From positions 1-35,717 of the forward strand of contig NZ_JACIDH010000027.1 of assembly GCF_014196255.1 (NCBI RefSeq): a stretch of DNA of 35,717 nucleotides. Direction: 5' to 3'. A model generated the notes under the pieces. It saw only the letters and a list, made by a program, of their open reading frames with translations, searched no databases and was not told the origin of the DNA. The translations under genes were made by a program, and so were the position numbers. Shown here piece after piece: positions 7,463-15,117 of the stretch (positions are counted from its first letter, which is position 1; each line of letters starts with the position of its first letter). The stretch comes from Sphingomonas pseudosanguinis (GTDB taxonomy: Bacteria; Pseudomonadota; Alphaproteobacteria; Sphingomonadales; Sphingomonadaceae).

Positions 7463-9148
7463 TTGGCAGCGGAACGACTGGGATTTCGGGACGCGATAAG
7501 CTGGCTGTCACAGATCATAGGGCCCGATTCGGCCTATGTCCGGCTTGGCATCGTCTATACCATCGCGATCAGCCTATTGGCGCTGGCCACCCCCATTTCG
7601 GTGCAGCTGCTGATCAACAGCGTCGCCAACACCGCGATGCCCGCGCCCCTCTGGGCGCTGTCGGGGGTACTACTGCTGCTGCTGCTGCTGGTCGCGGGGC
7701 TGAGCGCGCTGCGCGTGTGGATCATGGCGGCGTTCGAGCGCCGGCTGTTCTCGCGCATCGTCGCCGAGGTCACGGTGCGGGCGGTCCATGCGCAGGACCC
7801 CTTCTTCGCCGACGGCAATCGCAGCGATCTGTTCAACCGCTATTTCGATCTGGTCGTCGTCCAGAAATCGGTGCCCAGCCTGGTGATCGGCGCCTTCACC
7901 ATCGTGTTGCAGGCGGTCATCGGCCTGACGATCACCAGCTTCTATCACCCCGTCTTCCTCGCCTTCAACGTCGTGCTGGTGGCCGCGGTGCTGCTCGTCT
8001 GGCTGCTGTGGCGGCGTGGCGCGATCAGCGGGGCGGTGGCGCTGAGCCACGCCAAGCATAACGCCGCGCGTTGGCTGGAAAGCGTCGGCGGGTCGAACGG
8101 CTTCTACAAGTCGCTGCGCCATCTCGACTTCGCCATGACCCGGTCGGAGGCGATGACCGCCAATTACGTCAACACGCACCGCCGCTATTTCCGCTATCAG
8201 TTCGCACAGACGATCGCGTTCCTGCTGATCTACGCCTTTGCCAGCGCGGGCCTGTTGCTGCTGGGCGGCATGCTGATCCTGCGCGGGCAATTGTCGCTGG
8301 GCCAGCTGGTCGCCGCCGAGCTGATTCTGTCGGGCGTCTTCTACGGCATCTCGCAGTTCGGCTGGTATCTCGACACCTTCTACGATCTCGTCGCCAGCTC
8401 CGAGGAGCTGTCGCTGCTGTTCGCCATTCCGCAGGAGCCGACAGTGCGCGGCGACAACGGGCCGCGCGACGGATCGGTGAAGCTGACCGACGTCGTGTTC
8501 GACGAGGCGCAGTACAACCTGACCCTGGCCGCCGGCGAACAGCTCGTCACCGTCACCGAACCGGGGGCGGAGCGGCGTCTGGCCATGCTCCTGAAACGTC
8601 ATGCCTTGCCCGAACGCGGGCTGGTGCGGATCGGCGGCACCGATCTCGGCTCGTTCGACATGTATCATCTGCGCTCCGACGTCACGGTGCTGGACCGCTC
8701 GACCATCGTCGAGGTCACGATCCGCGAATATCTCCGCCTCGCCTCGGGCGAACTGGCCGAGGAGGCGATGGAGGCGCTCGCCATTGTCGGGCTGGAGCGC
8801 CGCCTCGCCAGCCTGCCGCAGGGGCTGGACACGCCGCTGGGCTCGACCGGCTATCCGCTGAGCGTCGGCGAGACGATGGCGCTGAAGCTGGCCAATGCGC
8901 TGATCGTCCGGCCCAAGCTGCTGCTGCTTGGCCAACTCTACGACCTGTTGCCGCCGCGGCGGCTGCTCGCCGCGCTGCGCCTGCTGAAGGCGCATGGCAC
9001 GACCGTGTTGCTGTGCACCGGCCGGCCGGAGGATCTGACGCTGGACGGCTATCTCTATCTGGGCATGACCCGGCAGGATCGTTTCGATGATCTGGCCGCG
9101 CTACAGGCCGCTTCCAACCGGGAGGGTGGCGATGTCGCATCTGCCTGA
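7463..9148 (+). CDS. Type I secretion-like ABC protein with degenerate ATPase domain
   Basis: A 561-residue protein with the HlyB/MsbA layout: a six-helix transmembrane domain (about residues 20-310) followed by a nucleotide-binding-domain fold (about 335-555). Every catalytic motif of the ATPase is altered. The Walker A position is EPGAERRL (366-373), lacking the P-loop glycines and Lys; the Q-loop position reads VLDRSTIVEVTIREYL; the signature LSGGQ is LSVGE (466-470); Walker B LLLLDE is LLLLGQ, with Gly490 and Gln491 for the Asp and Glu; and the H-loop His is Gly520 in CTGRP. The fold is otherwise collinear with active domains, and the frame is intact, so it looks maintained rather than decaying. 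The start is TTG, with AGGGGG six bases upstream and no nearby ATG. It overlaps the next gene by 17 bases. Without a partner it should not hydrolyse ATP. Confidence 0.88.
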   Translation: MAAERLGFRDAISWLSQIIGPDSAYVRLGIVYTIAISLLALATPISVQLLINSVANTAMPAPLWALSGVLLLLLLLVAGLSALRVWIMAAFERRLFSRIVAEVTVRAVHAQDPFFADGNRSDLFNRYFDLVVVQKSVPSLVIGAFTIVLQAVIGLTITSFYHPVFLAFNVVLVAAVLLVWLLWRRGAISGAVALSHAKHNAARWLESVGGSNGFYKSLRHLDFAMTRSEAMTANYVNTHRRYFRYQFAQTIAFLLIYAFASAGLLLLGGMLILRGQLSLGQLVAAELILSGVFYGISQFGWYLDTFYDLVASSEELSLLFAIPQEPTVRGDNGPRDGSVKLTDVVFDEAQYNLTLAAGEQLVTVTEPGAERRLAMLLKRHALPERGLVRIGGTDLGSFDMYHLRSDVTVLDRSTIVEVTIREYLRLASGELAEEAMEALAIVGLERRLASLPQGLDTPLGSTGYPLSVGETMALKLANALIVRPKLLLLGQLYDLLPPRRLLAALRLLKAHGTTVLLCTGRPEDLTLDGYLYLGMTRQDRFDDLAALQAASNREGGDVASA

Positions 9149-10217
9149 GCATCTCGCGCATTTCCGCACCCTGTCCTCGCTGCGCCCGCCACGCGTGACC
9201 GTCGCGATCGCGTGGATGCTGATGGTGGGCATCGCGGCGGCGGCGTTCATCCTGTTCTGCGTCCCCTGGCTGCAGACCGCACAGGGGCGCGGCCAGGTCG
9301 TCTCGCTCGATCCGACCGACCGCGCGCAGGACGTGACCGCGCTGGTGCCCGGCCGGGTCGAGCGCTGGTATGTGCAGGACGGCCAGCATGTGAACCGGGG
9401 CGATCCGATCGCGCGCATCGTCGACCTCGATCCCAACCTACTGTCCCGCCTGGCCGCCGAACGCGCGCAGGTGGAGGCCGAGATCGCCTCGGTCCGCCAG
9501 TCGCAGGCGGTCGCGCAGATCGACGTCAACCGCACCCGCCAGCTCTATTCGGAGGGTCTCGCCTCGCGCCGCGACTATGAACAGGCGCAGATCAAGGTCG
9601 CGGACTCGGGCGCCAAGCTGGCGGAGTCGCGCGCCAAGCTGAACCGCATCGACGTCCAGCTGAACCGCCAGTCGGCGCAGCTGGTCCGCGCGCCGCGCGC
9701 CGGCCGTATCCAGAATCTCAACGCCGCCGCCGGTGGCGCCTATGTGTCGGCCGGCACCGCGCTGGCCGTGGTCGCGCCCGAACAGGTCGAGCGCGCCGTC
9801 GAACTGCTGATCGACGGCCGCGACGTACCGCTGCTCAAGCCCGGCCGGCGGGTGCGGCTGGAGTTCGAAGGCTGGCCCGCCATCCAGTTCAGCGGCTGGC
9901 CCTCGATCGCCTATGGCTTTTTCGACGGGCGCATCCGTAGCATCGATCCCAATGCCAATGTCCAGGGGCTGTTCCGCATCCTGGTCGAACCGATGCCCGG
10001 CAAGCCCGCCTGGCCGGAGCGCAACTTCGTGCGGCTGGGCGGCAAGGTCCATGGCTGGGTCCAGGGCGAGACCGTCACGGTCGGCTATGAACTCTGGCGC
10101 CAGCTCAACGACTTCCCGATGGAGTTCGGCAAGACCGCGACCGACAAGGACGGGGGCCAGGACGCCGAGAAGGAAGATACCCGCAAGATCGCGGCCAAGG
10201 CGGGCAAGCCGAAATGA
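9132..10217 (+). CDS. HlyD-family membrane fusion (adaptor) protein
   Basis: A 361-residue periplasmic adaptor. One membrane helix lies near residues 29-48 (the VAIAWMLMVGIAAAAFILF segment), after a short cytosolic tail. Then come a lipoyl half-motif (VPGRVERWYVQDGQHVNRGD), a coiled-coil hairpin (about 105-195, LLSRLAAERAQVEAEIAS onward), the second lipoyl half (RAPRAGRIQNLNAAAGGAYV) and beta-barrel segments (GRRVRLEFEGW). The C-terminus is a charged Lys/Asp/Glu tail. Such adaptors bridge an inner-membrane transporter to a TolC channel. The ATG at 9132 has GGGAGG a few bases upstream and is preferred over an upstream frame extension. It overlaps the ABC gene by 17 bases and the TolC gene by ATGA, so the three are tightly coupled. 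Confidence 0.9.
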   Translation: MSHLPEHLAHFRTLSSLRPPRVTVAIAWMLMVGIAAAAFILFCVPWLQTAQGRGQVVSLDPTDRAQDVTALVPGRVERWYVQDGQHVNRGDPIARIVDLDPNLLSRLAAERAQVEAEIASVRQSQAVAQIDVNRTRQLYSEGLASRRDYEQAQIKVADSGAKLAESRAKLNRIDVQLNRQSAQLVRAPRAGRIQNLNAAAGGAYVSAGTALAVVAPEQVERAVELLIDGRDVPLLKPGRRVRLEFEGWPAIQFSGWPSIAYGFFDGRIRSIDPNANVQGLFRILVEPMPGKPAWPERNFVRLGGKVHGWVQGETVTVGYELWRQLNDFPMEFGKTATDKDGGQDAEKEDTRKIAAKAGKPK

Positions 10218-11668
10218 TCCGCTCGCTCCTCCTCGCCTCCGCGCTGATCGCCGCGCCCGCGCTGCTCTTGCCCGCCGATGCGCAGCGTATCCGGCCCAAC
10301 CCCGCGCCCGTCGCGCAGCCGAGCACGGCTCCGCTGACCCTGGACGAGGTGCTGCGCTCCTCCGCGCGCGCCGCGCCCCAGATCGTCGAGGCGCTGGCCA
10401 AGGTCCGCGCGGCCGAGGGACGCGCGATCACCGCCGCCGGCGCATTCGACACGGTGTTCGAGGCAGAGGGTCGCTCGCGCGCGCTGGGCTATTATGACGG
10501 CACCGTCGCCTCGGCGGGGGTGACCCGGCCGCTCAATGACAATGGCGGTTATCTCTACGGCGACTACCGCGTCAGCCGGGGCGACTTCCCGGTCTATGAG
10601 GACAAAAACTATACCAACCGTCTGGGCGAGGTAAAGGTCGGCGCGCTCTATGCCCTGTTGCGCGACCGGCTAATCGACGAACGTCGCACCAAGCGGACGC
10701 TGGCGGCAGGCGACATCGACATCGCCCAGTTCGAACGCGAGGCGGTGGCGATCGGCGTCCAGCGGCGGGCGATCGACGCCTATCAGAACTGGGTCGCCGC
10801 CGGCCTTCGCCTGCGCGCCTATCGCGATCTGCTCGAGCTATCGGAAAGCCGGCGCGGCGGGCTGGCGCGGCAGGTCGAACTGGGTGCGCGGCCCGACATA
10901 TTGCTGACCGAGAACGACCAGAACCTCGTGCGTCGCCGCGCGCTGGTGGTCCGGGCCGAGGGCGATTTCCAGGCGGCTGCCAATGCCCTGTCGCTCTATT
11001 ATCGTGACATGGCGGGCCAGCCGGTGCTGGTGGGGGCGGAGCGGCTGCCCGGCAATGGCGAGGCGCTGGCCGGCGTCGCCGCCGTCGCGCGCGCCAATTT
11101 TGAGCAGAAGCGGCCCGACCTGCAAATGCTGCTGGCGCGGATCGACCAGGGATCGGCGCGGCTGGCGCTGGCGCAGAACGACCTGAAGCCCCGGCTCGAC
11201 CTGCGCGGCGAGATGGCCAAGGACATCGGCCCGGTGGGTCTGGGCGGCCCCAATCGCACGCCGCTGGAGGCGGCGGTCGGCTTCCGCTTCTCACTACCGC
11301 TCCAGAACCGCGCGGCGAAGGGCCGGGTCGTCGAGGCGCGCGCCGAGATGGATGCGCTGGAGGCGCGCAGCCGCTTCCTGCGCGACCAGATCACGGTCGA
11401 GGTCGAGGGGATCAGCATCGGCGTCGGCGCCGCCGAACAGCTGGCGACCATCGCCGAGCAGGAACGCCAGCTGGCCGAACGGCTGGCGGCGGCCGAGCGG
11501 CGGCGCTTCGAGCTGGGGTCGAGCGACTTCTTCCTGGTCAACCAGCGCGAGGAAACCGCCAATGACGCGCGAGTCCGCGTGATCGACGCGCAGGCCCGGA
11601 TCGCCGCCGCCCGCGCCGAACTCGCCGCCGCCACCGCCGACCGCGTCGCGCTGGGCCTGGAGCCCTAA
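10214..11668 (+). CDS. TolC-family outer-membrane channel protein
   Basis: A 484-residue outer-membrane efflux protein. Residues 1-23 are a signal peptide ending ADA-Q. The two repeated OEP halves are visible as long Ala/Arg/Glu-rich helices: LTLDEVLRSSARAAPQ and KVRAAEGRAITAAG in the first, and AEQLATIAEQERQLAERLAA with FELGSSDFFLVNQREE in the second; the latter is the typical end of TolC-like proteins. It should form the trimeric channel for the adaptor and ABC protein encoded upstream. The start ATG overlaps the adaptor stop as ATGA. The gene is followed by the 141-base palindromic element at 11680, which probably marks the end of the operon. Confidence 0.9.
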   Translation: MIRSLLLASALIAAPALLLPADAQRIRPNPAPVAQPSTAPLTLDEVLRSSARAAPQIVEALAKVRAAEGRAITAAGAFDTVFEAEGRSRALGYYDGTVASAGVTRPLNDNGGYLYGDYRVSRGDFPVYEDKNYTNRLGEVKVGALYALLRDRLIDERRTKRTLAAGDIDIAQFEREAVAIGVQRRAIDAYQNWVAAGLRLRAYRDLLELSESRRGGLARQVELGARPDILLTENDQNLVRRRALVVRAEGDFQAAANALSLYYRDMAGQPVLVGAERLPGNGEALAGVAAVARANFEQKRPDLQMLLARIDQGSARLALAQNDLKPRLDLRGEMAKDIGPVGLGGPNRTPLEAAVGFRFSLPLQNRAAKGRVVEARAEMDALEARSRFLRDQITVEVEGISIGVGAAEQLATIAEQERQLAERLAAAERRRFELGSSDFFLVNQREETANDARVRVIDAQARIAAARAELAAATADRVALGLEP

Positions 11669-11679
11669 GCGGAATCGAT

Positions 11680-11820
11680 ATTCCTCCCCTGTAAGGGGAG
11701 GTGGCAGGCCGCAGGCCTGACGGAGGGGTATCCCGCCCGGCAAGTGAAGCCTGCCCTCGCCACCGGTGACACCCCTCCACCATGCTTCGCATGGTCCCCC
11801 TCCCCTTACAGGGGAGGAAT
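11680..11820. repeat. Double-hairpin palindromic repeat, copy 1 (complete)
   Basis: The outer 22 bases are perfect inverted complements: ATTCCTCCCCTGTAAGGGG... at the left and ...CCCCTTACAGGGGAGGAAT at the right. Each arm is also a hairpin on its own (CCTCCCCT-GTA-AGGGGAGG). The core contains AGGCCTGACGGAGGGGT and ACACCCCTCCACCATG, shared with the copies at 23578 and 26582. It lies between two convergent genes (TolC-like and fucosidase) and may serve as a two-way terminator. The design resembles REP/BIME elements; no RAYT transposase is in the window. Confidence 0.85.
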
Positions 11821-11855
11821 GAAGGGGGCTTGACCTGAATGTCGATACGACAGGA

Positions 11856-13541
11856 TCAGACGGCCACCGCCTGCCCCGACAGGATCAGCGCCACACCGAT
11901 CGGATGGCGCGCGCCAGCCGGCAGCGTGACCTCCAACGCGTCGCCCGTCCGACGAAAGGCCAGCGGCGTCGCGTCACCCGGCAGGGTCACACGCGCGACC
12001 TGCCCCCGCAGCGTCGGATTGTCGCGCCCCAGCAACGTCAGGCGGACGATATTGTCCTCGGGCCATCCCAGCACCAGCGCGTGGAGATGCCCGTCGCGGG
12101 TCACATAGCGGATGTCCTTGGCCGTGTAGCGCGACGTCGGTCCATCCTCGGAAAACAGCCCGGCATTGCCGCGCGTCGGGCCCTCGCCATGCAGTCGCCA
12201 GGGGCGGGTTCCGTAAATGGCCTGACCGAACCGCCCCATCCAGCCGGCAAGCTCCTCTAGGATGCGTTCTTCCTTATCGTCGATCGTACCGTCGCCGCGC
12301 ATGGGCACGGACAGCATCAGATTGCCGTTCTTCGACACGACGTCGCACAGCGTATGGATCACCGTCGCCGCCGACTTATAGCCGTCACGGGCATAGAGGT
12401 CGGCGTCGTAATGCCAGTTGCCCAGACAGGTATCGGTTTGCCACGGAAAACGCTCGATGTAGTTCTTGCCGCCGCGCTCGACATCGTCGACGATCCCCAT
12501 GCGCCGCTGCGGCGGAGTGGTCTTGGCGGTCACCACCGCCTCGAGCCGCCCGCCATGCCATTGCATCGACTGGTTGTAATACCAAGCCGCGAACTCCAGC
12601 CCATGCTGTTCGAGCGGCAGATCGAAATTGTCGAAATAGACCATGTCCGGCCGGTGCTGCTGGATCAGGTCCTGACAGCGCAGCAGCCAGTTGCGGGCGA
12701 AGTCGGTGCCCGCCGGAACACCCTCGGTCCACAGCCGGTCGGTCGCCTCGTGCCAGGCATTGGCCTCGTCGACGGTGCGGATGCCGTCGGGCATGGGCAT
12801 GTGGCGGCCAGTATAGAGTTGCTGCGGGTCGAGGCCCTGCCACCATTTCCCCGCCCCTTTTGCGGCGGTCAGCGTGAACGCGTCATAACGCTGGCCAGCG
12901 CGCGGGCCTTCGGGGTCATAGCCATAGGCCGGCTGGTTCCAGTGCCAGGCATGAGCCGAGTGGTTGGACACGGCGAAGCGCAGGTTCCGCTCGCGCGCCA
13001 GCTTCGCCCAAGTGCCGATAATGTCCTTGCGCGGGCCGACGCGGGTCGTGTTCCAGGGGTGATGGCGCGAGACATAGGTGTCGAGATTGTCGTGATGATT
13101 GGCCAGCGCCATGAAGTACCGCGCGCCGGCCCGCTTGTAGAGATCGAGCTGCCACGCGGGGTCCCAGCGTTCGGCCTTCCATAGATTCTGGATTTCCATG
13201 AAGCCGACATCGGCCGGATGGCCGTAATGTTGGAGATGATGATTATAGGCGCGGCTGCCCGGCAGATACATCTCGCGGGCATACCAATCGCCCGCCTCCG
13301 GCACGCATTGCGCGGTCCAATGCGCCCAGATGCCGAACTTGGCGTCGCGGAACCAGTCGGGAACGCTATAGCCGGCGGTCAGCGAGGCCCAGTCGGGGGT
13401 GAAGCGCGCGGGCGGCGGCACCTTCAGCGCGCGTCCGGCACCGGTCGGCGTCGGGGCGGTCGTCACGGCGGACACCGCGGCGGGTGCCAGTGCGGCGGCG
13501 GCGACGCCCCCGCCGATCATCGCGCGTCGTGTCGTCTTCAT
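11856..13541 (-). CDS. Alpha-L-fucosidase, GH29 family, Tat-exported
   Basis: A 561-residue glycoside hydrolase of family GH29. The N-terminus carries a twin-arginine signal (TTRRAMIGGG, then a hydrophobic Ala-rich stretch), so the folded enzyme should be exported to the periplasm. Family landmarks are FGIWAHW, NHHDNLDTY...HHPWN and RPDMVYFDNFD; Asp304 in YFDNFD is the expected catalytic nucleophile of retaining fucosidases. The acid/base residue is variable in GH29 and I do not assign it. A C-terminal beta-sandwich fills the last 100 or so residues (HALVLGWPEDNIVRLTLLG). ATG at 13541 is preferred over an in-frame GTG at 13559 because the GTG overlaps the GGGAGAG ribosome site. The OprB porin gene lies 124 bases upstream on the same strand. 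Confidence 0.88.
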   Translation of the reverse strand: MKTTRRAMIGGGVAAAALAPAAVSAVTTAPTPTGAGRALKVPPPARFTPDWASLTAGYSVPDWFRDAKFGIWAHWTAQCVPEAGDWYAREMYLPGSRAYNHHLQHYGHPADVGFMEIQNLWKAERWDPAWQLDLYKRAGARYFMALANHHDNLDTYVSRHHPWNTTRVGPRKDIIGTWAKLARERNLRFAVSNHSAHAWHWNQPAYGYDPEGPRAGQRYDAFTLTAAKGAGKWWQGLDPQQLYTGRHMPMPDGIRTVDEANAWHEATDRLWTEGVPAGTDFARNWLLRCQDLIQQHRPDMVYFDNFDLPLEQHGLEFAAWYYNQSMQWHGGRLEAVVTAKTTPPQRRMGIVDDVERGGKNYIERFPWQTDTCLGNWHYDADLYARDGYKSAATVIHTLCDVVSKNGNLMLSVPMRGDGTIDDKEERILEELAGWMGRFGQAIYGTRPWRLHGEGPTRGNAGLFSEDGPTSRYTAKDIRYVTRDGHLHALVLGWPEDNIVRLTLLGRDNPTLRGQVARVTLPGDATPLAFRRTGDALEVTLPAGARHPIGVALILSGQAVAV

Positions 13542-13599
13542 GCCCGTCTCTCCCGCCACAGCCGGGACGCTCGCTCAGGCGCCCTGCCACTTTTGCAGA

Positions 13600-13632
13600 T
13601 GACAGCATGTTTTCATATATAAGGCCTGTCAA
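13600..13632 (-). promoter_or_regulatory. Candidate -35 and inverted repeat before the fucosidase gene
   Basis: On the minus strand a perfect -35 hexamer, TTGACA, lies at 13632-13627, about 86 bases before the fucosidase ATG. It overlaps one arm of an inverted repeat TGACAG-N20-CTGTCA (13600-13631) whose AT-rich centre (TTTTCATATATAAGG) stands out in this GC-rich region. No good -10 is found at 17 bases. The combination suggests the fucosidase has its own regulated promoter in addition to any read-through from the porin gene. Confidence 0.35.
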
Positions 13633-13665
13633 TGACCGATCGCGCGATGGGGGGGGCACGTCGCT

Positions 13666-14874
13666 TCAATGACTGGACCAGCCGATCGTCAATCGCATGC
13701 CCAGCACCAGCGCATCGTCGACGGTGGAATCCGCCGATGGGTTCATGACATATTGGATGTCGGGCTGAACCGAGATGCCCTTCACGATCTCGTCGCTATA
13801 GGTCAGCTCAAAGATCGTCTCGCTGCCGCCCAGTGCGGGAAGCTCGCTGGGATTGCCGATACGGTAATAGCGCGACAAGGCCCCGTTGCCCGCCCCGAAG
13901 GACAGCGCGCTCTCCGGGCGCGCGTCGAACGGCCGTTCCCACAGGACGCCGCTCTGCCAGCCGCCGCGAAACGGCGTCGTCCGCCCGTCCGACAGGCCCA
14001 GGCGCAGGAAGCCGACGACATGCGTGTCGTCGCCATCGGCCGTCCCGATCAGGTCCTGCTCCGCCAGCAGATAAACGCCGTGCGAGAAGTGCGTTTCGTC
14101 GGTCTGAGTGATACCGGGCGGAACGACTCCGGGCTGCCTGCGGGTATAGCGCCATGCGCCGACCGCCAGCTTGCCACGCCCGGTCCAGCCCGCCTCGGCG
14201 ATCAGCAGCGCGCCCGCCCGCCCCGACAGATCGACCCCGTCCTCGTCACCGATCGTCCCCGCCTTGGCATTCACCACCGCGACCGCGCCATACATCGTCT
14301 CGGTCGTGGCCCTCAGACGCACGGCCAGCGCGGTCGAGGGAAAGATCGCCGGCCCGTTCGTCCCCGTCGCCGCCAGTTCCGACCCCACGCCGAACATCGG
14401 TGAGATCAGCAACCCGGCGGCATCATTCTGATAGAATTCGCTGTTGACGTCATAGAGGCCCGTCTTGACCGTCACATGCTCGCCCAGCCCCTGCTCCAGC
14501 CAGGCCTCGTAGATTTTCAGCCGCCGATCGGCGACCTCGATATTGTCGATACCCTGGATCGATCCGGCCAGATCATTGGGCTTGCCACCCAGATTGTTAA
14601 GCAGCGACAGATGCGCCGTCGCACGCTTCCACCGGAGCGCGGCATCCAGATCGGCGTCGGCGATCACATCGATATTGTCGAGGAAACGCGCCCCCCGCGC
14701 GATCCCGCCATCCGCCACGCCCATCACATCGGCCTTGTATAGGGCCTTGATCGCAAAGGGATTCCCGGTCGGCTCGGCGTCTTGCGCAAGCGCCGGCGCC
14801 GGCGCCGGCGCCGGCGCCGCGAATATCGCCCCCGCCATCGACAGCATAGCCGCCTTGCGCATCATGTTCGTCAT
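13666..14874 (-). CDS. OprB-family carbohydrate-selective porin
   Basis: A 402-residue outer-membrane beta-barrel. The signal peptide (about 1-31) ends in a PAPAPAPALAQ stretch encoded by a six-base repeat. The mature protein has OprB traits: a helical N-terminal segment, alternating amphipathic strands, KIYEAWLEQGLGEHVTVKTGLYDVNSEFY, and a C-terminal strand region with TYSDEIVKGISVQPDIQYVMNP, the usual OprB ending; the terminal residues are GWSSH. OprB porins let sugars diffuse across the outer membrane. The start at MTNMM (14874) is chosen because it begins a compact signal peptide; an in-frame ATG at 14916 adds 14 residues and is possible. The fucosidase gene follows downstream on the same strand, so the porin may admit fucosylated sugars or fucose. 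Confidence 0.85.
   Translation of the reverse strand: MTNMMRKAAMLSMAGAIFAAPAPAPAPALAQDAEPTGNPFAIKALYKADVMGVADGGIARGARFLDNIDVIADADLDAALRWKRATAHLSLLNNLGGKPNDLAGSIQGIDNIEVADRRLKIYEAWLEQGLGEHVTVKTGLYDVNSEFYQNDAAGLLISPMFGVGSELAATGTNGPAIFPSTALAVRLRATTETMYGAVAVVNAKAGTIGDEDGVDLSGRAGALLIAEAGWTGRGKLAVGAWRYTRRQPGVVPPGITQTDETHFSHGVYLLAEQDLIGTADGDDTHVVGFLRLGLSDGRTTPFRGGWQSGVLWERPFDARPESALSFGAGNGALSRYYRIGNPSELPALGGSETIFELTYSDEIVKGISVQPDIQYVMNPSADSTVDDALVLGMRLTIGWSSH
14791..14819. repeat. Hexanucleotide microsatellite (CGCCGG) in a signal peptide
   Basis: CGCCGG is repeated four times and followed by CGCCG. Read on the minus strand it encodes the alternating Ala-Pro run just before the predicted signal-peptidase site of the OprB porin. 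Because the unit is six bases long, slippage would add or remove Ala-Pro pairs without a frameshift. Confidence 0.85.
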
Positions 14875-15117
14875 GGCCCCGTTCGCTTGCAAATCAAATG
14901 ATGAAGATGGCTTCATAGCGCAAAGCCCTGCAGCCGGGGTTCAGAGAATTGGTAAACACGGCCGATCTATTTGGTCGTACCGGACGATCGCGGACAAAGC
15001 CACCGACACGCCCTCCTATACTTGCGAATGACATTCATTCACGCCGATCCCGGTAACCCGATATTAGAGCATCCGCTCCTATGGCATCAGGCTCTTTTAC
15101 AGGGGCAGAGGGATCGA

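Noticed and set aside
7673..7690. (CTG)6 run in the ABC gene
   Set aside because: It encodes a Leu run inside a membrane helix, where such codon runs are ordinary in GC-rich genomes.
14917..15117. Small palindrome GAATGACATTC near 15025 as an operator of the chemoreceptor
   Set aside because: The dyad is only 5 bp per arm and there is no promoter in register; chance occurrence cannot be excluded.
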